A stretch of 64,000 nucleotides of DNA. It comes from Mauremys mutica (taxonomy: Eukaryota > Chordata > Testudines > Geoemydidae). This document shows, piece after piece, positions 44,240 to 53,511 of this stretch. The position numbers were made by a program, and so were the translations under genes. The notes under the pieces are model-generated. The model saw only the letters and a program-made list of their open reading frames with translations, was not told the origin of the DNA and ran no database searches. Each line of letters opens with the position of its first letter. Positions within the stretch are counted from its first letter, which is position 1. The stretch spans positions 52,641,563-52,705,562 of the forward strand of contig NC_059080.1 in the NCBI RefSeq assembly GCF_020497125.1, written 5' to 3'.

Positions 44240-46354
44240 TTAACTGCATTTGGCTGTGGTTTTTTTGGTTAGATCAGTTAGTGGGGCAGCGATTTGGCTG
44301 TAGTGTGGTACAAATCGCCTGTAATATCCGGCCAAGCCTAAGAAGGATTGGACCTGTTTCTTTGACCTTGGGACAGGCCACTTTTGGATAGCCTCCACCT
44401 TGGCCTGTAGGGGGTTGATGGTTCCTCGACACACCTGGTGCCCTAGGTAAGTCACTCTGTTTTGGCCTATTTGACACTTTTTGGCCTTAACAGTTAGTCC
44501 TGCCTGCCTGATGCGCTCAAAGACCGTTTCCAGGTGTTCTAGGTGTTCGGGCCATGAATCAGAAAAAATGGCCACATCATCGAGGTAGGCAACTGCATAT
44601 TCTCCCAATCCTGCTAGTAGACCATCTACCAGCCTTTGGAAGGTGGCGGGTGCATTTCGCAGCCCGAAGGGAAATACATTAAATTCATACACCCCTGCAT
44701 GGATGATGAAGGCTGACTTTTCTTTGGCGGGTTCATCTAGTGGTACTTGCCAGTACCCCTTTGTTAAATCTATTGTAGAGATGAACTGGGCACGTTCCAA
44801 TTTCTCCAATAGCTCATCGGAGCGTGGCATTGGATAGTTGTTGGGACGAGTTACCGCATTTAGCTTACGGTAGTCCACGCAAAAGTGTATTTCCCCATCT
44901 GGTTTGGGTACTAGAACCACTGGAGATGTCCATGCACTGGTAGAAGGGCGGATTATACCCATCTGTAGCATGTTTTGGATCTCCCGTTTTATAGCAACTT
45001 GGGCATGAGGAGACACCCGGTAGGGTGGTGTTCTAATTGGGTGAGCATTACCTGTGTCAATGGAGTGGTATGCTTCTTCAGTCCATCCTGGGGTGGCTGA
45101 GAACAAGGGGTTGAAGCGAGTGCACAGCTCCTTGATCTGCTGCCGCTGCAGACGTTTCAGGGTTGTGGAGAGGTTCACCTCTTCCACACCACCATTACTT
45201 TTTTCTTCGTAGAAGACACCTTCAGGCCACTCAGCGTCATCTCCTCCCTGGGCTGTAAACTGACAAACCTGTAAGTCTCTGGAATAAAAGGGCTTTAGAT
45301 AGTTAACATGGTACACCTTAGGCTTTAAGGAGGAATTAGGAAATGCTATGAGGTAGTTAACAGCTCCCAGGCGCTCTTGGACCGTGAATGGTCCTTTCCA
45401 TGACGCTTCCATCTTATGGGCCTCTTGCGCCTTTAAGACCATGACCTGGTCTCCTACCTTGAAGGAACGCTCTCTGGTATGTCTATCATACCAGGCCTTT
45501 TGCTCTGTTTGAGCATCCTTTAGGTTTTCTTTAGCAAGGGCTAAAGAGTGTCGGAGGGTGCTTTGTAGGTTGCTTACAAAGTCCAGAATGTTAGTTCCTG
45601 GAGAAGGCGTAAACCCCTCCCATTGCTGCTTCACCAACTGTAATGGCCCCTTAACCTCGTGGCCATACACAAGCTCAAATGGTGAGAACCCTAAACTGGG
45701 ATGTGGTTCAGCCCTGTAGGCAAAAAGCAACTGCTGCAACACTAGATCCCAATCATTGGAGTGTTTATTTACGAATTTACGTATCATGGCCCTCAAAGTT
45801 CCATTAAACCTCTCCACCAGCCCATTGGTTTGGTGGTAGTAAGGGGTTGCAACCAAGTGATGCACCCCATGAGTTTCCCACAGGTTTTTCATGGTCCCGG
45901 ACAGGAAATTAGTTCCTGAATCTGTAAGGATGTCAGAGGCCCAACCTACCCTGGCAAAAATGTCAGTTAAGGCCTGGCACACAGTTTTAGCCCTGGTGTT
46001 GCTTAGAGCTACTGCTTCCGGCCATCTGGTAGCAAAGTCCACAAAAGTTAGAATGTATTGTTTTCCTCTGGGGATCTTTTTTGGGAAAGGACCCATAATA
46101 TCCACAGCTATTCGCTGAAATGGGACCTCAATTATGGGGAGTGGATGGAGAGGGGCCTTGACCTGGTCTTGGTGCTTTTCTACCTTTTGGCACACCTGAC
46201 AAGACCGGACATAATTGGCAACGTCCTTGCCCATCCCCTCCCAGTGGAAGGCCTTCCCCAACCTGTCTTTTGTTCTGTTTACCCCAGAATGGCCACTGGG
46301 ATGATCATGGGCCAAGCTTAAGAGCTTTTCCCGGTACTTAGTTGGAGCTACCAA
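44240..46354 (-). CDS. Ty3/gypsy pol segment: integrase followed by reverse transcriptase (704 codons)
   Basis: An uninterrupted frame. Integrase comes first: zinc-binding H18/H22 and C52/C55, catalytic D85 (AVDIMGPFP), D145 (LTDSGTNFL) and E181 (GLVERFNGTL) with the classical 35-residue D-E spacing, then a GPY/F-like module (VGDQVMVL, WKGPFTV). About 100 residues later the RT begins (RTPPYRVSPHA, SPVVLVPKPDGEIHFCVDYR), with DLTKGYWQVPL, FPFGLRNAPATFQRL, the catalytic YLDD at about 590-593 and the thumb FLGLAGYYRRFVPHYS. RT copies the element RNA and integrase inserts the DNA. All key residues are present, yet flanking breaks (upstream shift from protease, downstream loss of RNase H frame) mean the copy should not work alone. 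The first Met is only the first in frame. Confidence 0.92.
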   Translation of the reverse strand: MVAPTKYREKLLSLAHDHPSGHSGVNRTKDRLGKAFHWEGMGKDVANYVRSCQVCQKVEKHQDQVKAPLHPLPIIEVPFQRIAVDIMGPFPKKIPRGKQYILTFVDFATRWPEAVALSNTRAKTVCQALTDIFARVGWASDILTDSGTNFLSGTMKNLWETHGVHHLVATPYYHQTNGLVERFNGTLRAMIRKFVNKHSNDWDLVLQQLLFAYRAEPHPSLGFSPFELVYGHEVKGPLQLVKQQWEGFTPSPGTNILDFVSNLQSTLRHSLALAKENLKDAQTEQKAWYDRHTRERSFKVGDQVMVLKAQEAHKMEASWKGPFTVQERLGAVNYLIAFPNSSLKPKVYHVNYLKPFYSRDLQVCQFTAQGGDDAEWPEGVFYEEKSNGGVEEVNLSTTLKRLQRQQIKELCTRFNPLFSATPGWTEEAYHSIDTGNAHPIRTPPYRVSPHAQVAIKREIQNMLQMGIIRPSTSAWTSPVVLVPKPDGEIHFCVDYRKLNAVTRPNNYPMPRSDELLEKLERAQFISTIDLTKGYWQVPLDEPAKEKSAFIIHAGVYEFNVFPFGLRNAPATFQRLVDGLLAGLGEYAVAYLDDVAIFSDSWPEHLEHLETVFERIRQAGLTVKAKKCQIGQNRVTYLGHQVCRGTINPLQAKVEAIQKWPVPRSKKQVQSFLGLAGYYRRFVPHYSQIAAPLTDLTKKTTAKCS

Positions 46355-46481
46355 CTGTTTTTGAGGATGCCAGCCTTCCTGGTGTCCACCAGAAAGAGTC
46401 TCCTTGTAAAAGTCCTTGTTCTACAACAAACCGGGATCGGTTAGAAGAGCTGAGAGGCAGTGGGGTACTCCGTGCCGCCAC

Positions 46482-47258
46482 TCAAGCTTTCTTAAGGCTG
46501 TCATCTGCTTCCTGCTCAGTCTGGAACTGTTCTCTTGAGGCTGGAGACACCAGTTCCTCCTTAGACTGTGGACTTGGGCTTGGTCCCTCTGGAAGCAATG
46601 TAGGTGATGAGGTTGTTTCCGTTGACTGTGAACCGCTCTCTGCTGGTGCACTAGATGATATTTCAGGCTCTGGCTGAGCCTCTTGGGTAGGGTTGTCTGC
46701 TGCTTCTGCCAGTTCAGGCCCGCTGGCGCCCTCTGGCGATGGGGTTGGAGACGGGTTTGCAAGCGCTGGCGTCAGTGCTGGCAATGGTTCTGCCGCTGGT
46801 TGCTCTTCCAGTTCCGGTTCTGAGACTGGATGCATTATGGCGGTTTCAGTTGTTGGCATGAGATCCGGTTCCACCACCTCTGTCTGGGTCTTTGGTAACA
46901 CAGACGGGGCCCTGGTGGATGGCTCAGGAACAGGGATGGGAGTGGAAGCTTGTTTGGCCTGGCTGTGGGTGACCACTCCCCCGCTCTTGGCCAGCTTCAC
47001 ATGGTTGGCCAAGTCGTCCCCCAGTAGCATGGGGATGGGATAATTGTCATAGACAGCAAAAGTCCACCTTCCTGACCAGCCCTTGTACTGGACAGGCAAT
47101 TCAGCTGTAGGCAAGGTTACAGATTTTGATATGAATGGGGAAATTGTTATTTGGACCTCTGGGTTGATGAATTTTGGGTCCACTAAGGACTGGTGGATAA
47201 CTGACACATGTGCCCCGGTGTCTTTCCACGCGGTAACCTTCTTCCCGCCCACTCTCAA
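46482..47258 (-). pseudogene. Ty3/gypsy aspartic protease and Pro/Glu-rich linker
   Basis: A 258-codon frame. Residues 1-100 are a retropepsin: catalytic motif WKDTGAHVSVI (DTG), a central segment PVQYKGWSGRWTFAV, and MLLGDDL near the end. It then becomes a low-complexity linker rich in P, E, S, A and T. The frame differs from the integrase frame that follows, so either frameshifting is used or, more likely, a mutation separates them. The retropepsin acts as a dimer and matures Gag and Pol. Upstream, in the same reading direction, lies a CCHC zinc knuckle. Confidence 0.8.
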
Positions 47259-47358
47259 GGTTTCCCTGTGCTCCGGGGGTATTTGAGAGATATCTGGGCC
47301 TGGGGATCCTTGGCGTGATGGTGGTGTAATGGACTGTACTCGATTGGGGTTCTTGGGG

Positions 47359-48347
47359 CAGTTGGCCTTTATATGCCCCAGTTCATTACATTTAAAACAT
47401 CGCCCAGCTGACGGGTCACTGGGCCGAGGTGGGTTGCTGGAGACTGGTGAGGTGGGACCATGGGTAGTCTGGGGCTTTCCTTGGGTTGTAGCTGGGGTCT
47501 TGGATGGCCCCTGGGGGTAGGGTTTATTGTCAGCTGGCCCCTTGTTATATTCACTCCCCTTGATAGTAGCTTTTTTCTTTTTTGCTATTTTTATTTATTT
47601 GCCTTTAATTTTTCCTGCCTCTGTTACATCTTTGGGCTTTCCATCTAGGATGTACCGTTTTATTTTCTCAGGAACACCATCTAAGAACTGTTCCATTTGC
47701 ATCAGGTTGGCCAGGTCTTCTAGAGATTGAATCGTTAGTCCTGACATTCATGCATCCCAATTCTTTCTAATGTAGTAGGCGTGTCTGGGGAATGACACAT
47801 CTGGTTTCCACCTTAGGGCTCTGAACCACCGACAGGCATGCTCAGGTGTTAGCCCCATTCTGATTCTGGCCTTTGTTTGAAACAGTTTATAATTGTTCAT
47901 GCTGTCCTTAGGCATTTCAGCTGCCACCTCTGCTAAGGGTCCACTGAGCTGTGGCCTCAGCTCTATCATTTACTGGTCTGTAGGGATGTTGTACCCATGG
48001 CAGGTCCTTTCAAAATTTTCTAAGAAGGCCTCAGTGTCATCACCTGCCTTGTAGGTGGGAAATTTCCTGGGATGGGAAACAGTGCCTGGAGAAGGGTTGT
48101 TAGGGTTGGCAGGAACATTCTGCTTAGCCTTTTCTAATTTCAGGGCCTGCCTCTGGATTTCCAGCTCTTTGTCTTTTATTTTTATTTGTCTCTTGTGGGC
48201 AGCTTCTTCCCTGGCCATTTCTGCCTTAATTAGTTCTATTCGTCTTTGATGTTTTTTGTCTTTTTCTGCTGCTTTCAGCCTAGCCAGTTCCAGTTTGTTA
48301 ATTGTTTCACTGGTACTCATGTTTGTGTGCTCTCTGGTGCTGGCCAT
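47359..48347 (-). pseudogene. Ty3/gypsy gag with coiled coil and zinc knuckle, broken by stops
   Basis: Starting at 48347 the minus strand encodes a Lys/Glu-rich coiled coil (INKLELARLKAAEKDKKHQR, LEIQRQALKLEKAK), a capsid-like start (FPTYKAGDDTEAFLENFERT), a stop near 47970, a further capsid stretch (LRPQLSGPLAEVAAEMP; CRWFRALRWKPDVSFPRHAY), a second stop near 47748, and a CCHC knuckle CFKCNELGHIKANC around 47362-47403. Gag packages the element RNA; the knuckle binds nucleic acid. At least two premature stops inactivate it. Confidence 0.8.
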
Positions 48348-48660
48348 ACCCCTCTGCAGTTTTCTGAACTGGAAGGTTTCAGCTCAGGCTGTGTGGTTTC
48401 ACAGCTTCCTAATCTTTCTCTTTCCGATTGGATTAAAACAAAACAAACTTACTTATTTGCAAATGTTTGCTGGCTGAGAAAGGACCAGAAAAACTGGTTT
48501 GTGCTGTTTCTTGCAACTTGCTAATTACGGCCCCAGCTACACAGCTGGAAATCTCCTTCTAACAATACCTTGTTAGAAAAACCTTTCTCTCTGCCCCCAG
48601 GCTGTTTTTCCAAACAGCCAAAAAGGAAAAAACTTCTATGCTTTGGTTTCTAAAAAAAAA

Positions 48661-48677
48661 ACCCACCGCTACCACCA
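48661..48677 (-). promoter_or_regulatory. Primer-binding site of the Gmr1-type element
   Basis: Directly next to the 5' LTR the minus strand reads TGGTGGTAGCGGTGGGT. It starts with TGG, the complement of a tRNA CCA end, as a minus-strand primer site should. I cannot assign the tRNA. Confidence 0.5.
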
Positions 48678-49527
48678 TGTCATAGGTTTATTCCCCACTT
48701 TGAACTTTAGCGTCCAAAAGATGGGGACCTGCATGGATCCTTCTAAGCTTAAATCCTAGCTTAGATCTGGTTTTTGCTGCCACCAGCCAGGTTTCAGTGT
48801 CTGGCACACTCTCTGTTCCCCCAAACCTTTCCCTGGGGAACACAGATCCAAACTCCTTGGATCTTAACACAAAGGGAAATAAACCATTCCCCCACCTTCT
48901 TTCTCCTCCCCTAGTCATTGGGAGAGATTACCTTGATTCAACTCCTTGAATCTAAACAAGGAGGGATTCACCTCCCCACCCTTTCTTTCTTTCCCCCCAC
49001 CTGTCCCTGGTGAGTTAAACTAATCCCCTGAGGTTTTAAACAAGGGAAAAATCAAACAGGTTCTTAAAAAGAAAAGCTTTTAATTAAAAAAAATAAAAAA
49101 AATAAAACACTATCTCTGTAAAATCAGGATGGAAGTTTACAGGGTACAGCTTATAAAAACTAGAGAAACTCTAGCCTAAATACAAGTACAGCAAACAAAA
49201 AAAAATAAAATAGGGTTCCAGCAAACACACATTTGCAAATACAGAAATTAATTAGAAGACTAATCCGCCTTTCTAATACTCACTGTACTGAATAGAAGAA
49301 AATACTTCAGGAAGCTTGGAGAGCCTGGATATACGTCTGGCCCCTCTTAGATCCAAAGAGAGAACAACGCCCAAAACAAAGAACACAAACAAAGACTTCC
49401 CTCCACAGAGGTTTGAAATTACCTTGTCCCTTGATTGGTCCTCTTGTCAGGTGTCCGTCAGGTTATTGAGCTTGTTAACCCTTTACAGGTAAAAGAGACC
49501 TTAACCCTTAACTATCTGTTTATGACA
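48678..49527 (-). repeat. 5' LTR of the Gmr1-type element (850 bp)
   Basis: Same termini as the LTR at 42773-43611. It is 11 bp longer, mostly through an extra AGACCTTAACCC-like insertion near its left-reading start (about 49495-49510). Confidence 0.9.
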
Positions 49528-49532
49528 GGAAC

Positions 49533-49756
49533 CATGCTTACCAAGGGGGGGAATAGGGAACAGGGACACAGGCAAGGCTCTGTGGTGTCAGAGCTGGGAA
49601 GGGAACACTGGGGAACAGACTCTATCGGTGTATAGAGATAAGCCCGACAGGTGTGAAGGACTTTGGAATATGCTTGCTTGGAAACTAACCCCAATAAACA
49701 TTGCATTGTCTGTGCTTCGGACTTCTGGTCTTTTGCTGCTTGCTGTCTGCGTGACA
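49533..49756 (+). mobile_element. ERV-type solo LTR, right part
   Basis: Continuation of 42107-42772 after the Ty3/gypsy insertion. It holds the polyadenylation signal (CCCCAATAAACATTGC at about 49690) and ends CTGCTTGCTGTCTGCGTGACA. With the left part it makes a + orientation LTR of about 890 bp with no internal genes. Confidence 0.65.
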
Positions 49757-49761
49757 AGAAC

Positions 49762-50735
49762 CAGGGAAGTGGGAGGGTGAAGGGACAGCCCTCTAACAGA
49801 GTGGGTGGGAGGTTTTCTATAGCCTCAACAAAGTCTTCAAATCTGCTTATTAGATGGAGGGGGTTGGGACAGTGCTGATGTTGTGGGGCGTCGTCGTTGA
49901 TGCCTTGGTCTCTGGCAGTTTTGCTGCTGCTGGTTCTATGGCCTCTGTTGTTATGTGTAGGCCAGGCATCATGGGCACTGGTAAGGCTGATACATGTATT
50001 GTCTTCTTCTAGTTGCTGGTGTATGGATAGCTAGGTATCTGAGCATTGTTCTGGAATCCTTCATGATGTGCAGCACCTTGTTGGTTTTTGCTGCAAATAA
50101 CTTCTCGCCATTGAAGGGGAGATCCTCCACGGTGTTTTATATCTCGCATGGGACAGAAGAAGAGGCAAACCATGAAGCCCAATGCATCACAATGGCCTTG
50201 GCAGTGGACTTAGCAGCTGTGTCCACAGCATTGAGGGCAACCTGCATTGACAGTTGGGAAATAATCTGCCCTTCAGAGACTACTGCTTTGAATTGTTGTC
50301 TCTTGTGCTCTGGGATGTCATTAATAAAGTCTATGAGTTTCCCGTAATTTCTGTGATCATATTTGGCCAGTAGGGCTGCGTAGTTTACCACTCTCAATTG
50401 TAGCATGATTGATGCATAAACTTTGCACCCGAGTAGCATTCTTTTGCTATCCTTGTCAGAAGGAGTGGACCGGAAATGCTACTGTTTGTTCTTTTGGTTT
50501 TCTGCTTCTACTACCAGTGAATTTGGTGCTGGATGCATGAAAAGGAATTCTGAGGCCCTGGAGGGGACATAGTATTTTCAATTTGCCCTTTTGCAGGTAG
50601 GGGGTATGATGGCTGGGGTTTGCCAGATATTCTCGGCAGGGTCCTGCAACCCTGAAGGAACTCCTGGGTGATACTGGAAGTGTCTGATAACCCAGAGAGG
50701 ATCAGATTGATTTCCTCCTTTGAAGGGTAACTGAT
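49762..50735 (-). pseudogene. DIRS gag region, decayed
   Basis: The minus strand reads ALWQTPA-like ENIWQTPAIIPPTCKRAN, YYVPSRASEFLFMHPAPNSL, MLQLRVVNYAALLAKYDH and FKAVVSEGQIISQLSMQVAL. This is the gag-like N-terminal protein of vertebrate DIRS elements. Stops lie near 50580 and 50480. The 5' end is cut off at about 50735, where CR1 sequence of the opposite strand begins. It is the missing 5' half of the DIRS element at 38876-42101. Confidence 0.7.
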
Positions 50736-51003
50736 TTGGTGGATGGGGGAATGCAGTGGACATAATATACCTGGAGTTCAGCAAGACTTCTGACACAGTC
50801 CCACATGTCATGCTGATAAGTAAGCTGGGTACATAAATGGTTAAACAACCAAAAACAAAACTATTAATGGACATAAGTTTGGAGGGAGGTCTCAAGTGAG
50901 GTCCCACAGGGATCTGTTCTGGGTCTGGTGTTATTTAACATCTTTATTAATTACCTTGATGTAGGAATAGAGAGCATACTGATCAAGTTTGCAGATGACA
51001 CAA

Positions 51004-51237
51004 ACCTGGGGAGCAGCAAAGAGTCTTGTGGCACCTTATAGACTAACAGACGTTTTGGAGCATGAGCTTTCGTGGGTGAACACCCAGTTCGTCGGGGCAT
51101 CCGACGAAGTGGGTATTCACCCACGAAAGCTCATGCTCCAAAACGTCTGTTAGTCTATAAGGTGCCACAAGACTCTTTGCTGCTTTTACAGATCCAGACT
51201 AACACGGCTACCCCTCTGATACTTGAGACCTGGGGAG
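51004..51237. mobile_element. Palindromic (fold-back) retroelement insertion with 10-bp TSD
   Basis: The insert 51014-51227 consists mainly of two inverted ~84-bp arms (CAGCAAAGAGTCTTGTGG... and its complement) around a 5-base centre (ggcat) with only two mismatches. A single-sided extension (GATCCAGACTAACACGGCTA) follows. Flanks: acctggggag at 51004-51013 and 51228-51237. The same family, also as a fold-back with TSD, recurs at 61347-61483. The family, containing TTAGTCT(A/C)TAAGGTGCCACA, is common in amniotes. A Penelope-like or other target-primed retroelement is a possible source but is not proven here. Confidence 0.75.
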
Positions 51238-51675
51238 GTTGCCAATACTATGGAGGACAGAGCTAAAATTCAGCGGGATCTTGACAAATTGGAGAACTGA
51301 GCTAGAGATAACAAAATGAAATTCAGTGAGGACACATGTAAGGTGCTACACTTAAGGAAGAAAAACCAAATGCACAAATACAGAATGGGGGGGAGGGGAA
51401 CTGGCTTAGCGGCAGCACTGCTGAGAAATATCTGGGAGTTATGGTGGATCACAACCACAGCATGAGTCAGCAATGCAATGCTGTTGCAAAAAAAGCAAAT
51501 GCAATTTTAGGTTGATTTAACAGAGGAATAGCATACAAGTCACGGGAGGTGAAAGTACCGCTCTATCTCAGCTGGGGTACTGTGTCCAGTTTTGGTCAAC
51601 AATGTATTGAAAGGATGTGGAGAAGTTGGAAAGGATCTAGAGACAAGTGACAAAGATAATCAAAGGGATGGAATT

Positions 51676-51833
51676 GGGAGGGGAGGAATAGCTCAGTGGT
51701 TTGAGCTCAGTGGTTTGAGCATTGGTCTGCTTAAACCCAGGGTTGTAAATTCAATCCTTGAGGGGGCCATTTGGGCATTGGTCCTGCATTGAGCAGGGGG
51801 TTGGACAAGATGGCCTTCTGAGGTTTCTATGAG
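51676..51833 (+). mobile_element. tRNA-derived SINE of tortoise Pol III (CryI-like) type
   Basis: The 5' part has a tRNA-like A-box (TAGCTCAGTGGTTTGAGC) and B-box (GGTTGTAAATTCAATCC), followed by a body starting TTGAGGGGGCCATT and a 3' tail resembling a CR1 end (GGGTTGGACAAGATGGCCTT). SINEs of this design were first described from tortoises and are typical of cryptodiran turtles. A 14-bp internal duplication repeats the A-box (GCTCAGTGGTTTGA twice). It sits inside the CR1. Confidence 0.75.
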
Positions 51834-52288
51834 AGCCATATGAACAAAGGCTGAAGGAACAGGGTATTCTCACTTTAGAAAAGTGGAGATTAAGGGAAAA
51901 TATGATAGTGGTCTTCAGACACTTGAAAGGCTGCCCTAAAAAAGATGGAGAAAAGTTGTTCTCTTTTGCCACAGAGGGCAGGACAAGAGGCAATGAGTTC
52001 AAAGTACAGTAGAGCAGATTTAGATTAAATCTCTGGAAAAAACTTTCTAATTGTAAGAACAGTAGGACAATGGAACAGATGCATATGGAAGTCGTGGCAG
52101 CTCCTTAGCTGGAGGTTTTCAAAAGGAGGCTGGATAGTCACCTGTTATGACACTCTGTAACTCAGGGGAACACCTAGCACCCCCATGTTCATCCTTGTAA
52201 AATGATTGTGTGGTATCCAGTGCAAAGTTTGTTGGGTGTCTTCGGAAGGCTCGTGATGTACTGAGCATTGTTGTTATAGTGCTATTAT

Positions 52289-52345
52289 AGACTCATAGAA
52301 TCATAGAAGATAGGGTTAGAAGAGACCTCAGGAGGTCATATGGTA
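52289..52345 (-). mobile_element. CR1 3' terminal snippet
   Basis: ACTCATAGAATCATAGAAG then GGGTTAGAAGAGACCTCAGG is the CR1 3' end in reverse. It is very short and inserted in the surrounding LTR. Confidence 0.6.
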
Positions 52346-52361
52346 ATGTTATAGGTTTTTA

Positions 52362-52398
52362 TATCTATCTATCTAATCTATCTATCTATCTATCGTAG
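52362..52398. repeat. TATC tetranucleotide microsatellite
   Basis: About nine TATC/ATCT repeats with one interruption (CTAATC). Confidence 0.9.
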
Positions 52399-53511
52399 GT
52401 TATAATGTCATTATAGTAATGTTATAGGTTATAATTTCATGTATATAGTTATGAGGCTGAAAATGTGTCCTCGTGGCTTAAAACAAGCCCAGGCAAAAAC
52501 GCTCCAAGAGCAGAGAGGCAGTTCACACCTCATCAGGGCAGGTATGGAACAAACCCAGCCCAGCCTCACAGGAACAAAGGATGCTGGCCTAGGCAGCAAC
52601 AAAAGAATCTGTTAGACTCTCAAGTGAGTCAACCCCCCTCCTTTGGTCAGTTTGTGACTGCAACGAGGTAATGCTCACCTGACTCTGGGGTGCCAAGAGG
52701 GAAGAAAGGACATGATAAAAGGGAGAGGCATTTGCCATGTTCTCTCTCTTCTGCCTACATCTACAGACATCACCACTACCAAGCGACTGAAGCACTGATC
52801 AAGGGGAGAGCCTGTCTGAAGAGCAACCAGCCAGCCTGTGGTGAAAAGCATCTAAGTGTGTAAGGGCACTGAAAATGTTAAGATCAGCTTAGAATGTGTT
52901 TTGCTTTTATTTCATTTGACCAAATCTGACTTGTTATGCTTTGACTTATAATCACTTAAAATCTATCTTTCATAGTTAATACAGATGTTTGTTTATTCTA
53001 CCTGAAGCAGTGTGTTTGGTTTGAAGTGTGTCAGAAACTCCCCTTGTGGTAACAAGCCTCATACATATCAATGTCTTTGTTAAATTGATGAACTCATATA
53101 AGCTTGCAGCATCCAGCAGGCATAACGTGACACTGCAAGATGGAGGTTCCTAAGGTTGTGTCTGGGACCAGAGATATTGGTTAGCGTCATTCACTTGCAA
53201 GTAGCTGGAAGCAGCTTACATACCAGAGGCTGTGTGTGACCAGCCCAGGAGCGGGGGTTCTCACAGCAGAGCAGGGTAAGGCTGGCTCCCAGAGTCAAGG
53301 ATTGAAGTGACCTAGCAGATCACTGGTCTGGATAACACCAGAGGGGAACGTCACACCTATCTTGTCAGAAATCCTGCATCTTGGCAGAGGGTTAGACTAA
53401 ATGACCCTTGCAGTCCCTTGTCACCCTATGACTCTATGATTCAATGTTGCCAGACATATTTTACCAGGACAATACTAAGCAGCAAATTATGAGTTTTCTA
53501 ATGACACCTTA

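Larger units (their letters stand above)
42768..49532 (-). mobile_element. Near-complete Ty3/gypsy retrotransposon, Gmr1-type domain order
   Basis: A 6755-bp element (42773-49527) with two LTRs and a perfect 5-bp TSD ggaac (42768-42772, 49528-49532). The minus-strand order is 5' LTR, PBS-like TGGTGGTAGCGGTGGG, gag, protease, integrase, RT, RNase H, PPT (TTTGGGGGGCG), 3' LTR. Integrase comes before RT, the order of Ty1/copia elements and, within Ty3/gypsy, of the Gmr1 clade described in fishes and other deuterostomes. The LTRs differ at about 19 bases plus two small indels (around 97.7% identity by eye), so the insertion is fairly young. Stops and frameshifts in gag, between protease and integrase, and before RNase H make this copy defective. 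Confidence 0.9.
52143..53353 (+). mobile_element. Solo ERV-type LTR, 1211 bp, 4-bp TSD
   Basis: It starts TGTTATGACACTC and ends GGGGAACGTCA; cacc flanks both sides (52139-52142, 53354-53357). Removing it rejoins the CR1 tail (GGAGGCTGGATAGTCACC) with its 3' end (TATCTTGTCAGAAATCCTGC). Within it lie a CR1 3' snippet (about 52289-52345) and a TATC microsatellite. No coding sequence. Confidence 0.65.
50740..53450 (+). mobile_element. CR1 LINE (RT to 3' end) carrying three later insertions
   Basis: CR1 ORF2 remnants: a frame reading AVDIIYLEFSKTSDTVPHVM (RT), a region of stops, the CNAVAKKANAILG-like stretch around 51480, the tail at 51850-52140, and the 3' end (CATCTTGGCAGAGGGTTAGA ... TGACTCTATGATTCAATG) at 53358-53450. 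It is interrupted by a hairpin element (51014-51227), a SINE (51676-51833) and a solo LTR (52143-53353). Many stops; not functional. Confidence 0.75.

Noticed and set aside
46421..46762. A Gln/Arg/His-rich minus frame overlapping the protease linker
   Set aside because: It is a shadow of the low-complexity Pro/Glu-rich linker read in another phase.
51100..51150. A hammerhead-ribozyme-like layout in the fold-back element: CCGACGA, a perfect GTGGGT/ACCCAC stem, then GAAA
   Set aside because: The invariant U of CUGANGA is C here, and an extra A lies between the core and the stem, so an active fold is unlikely. A covariance-model search over all family copies would settle it.
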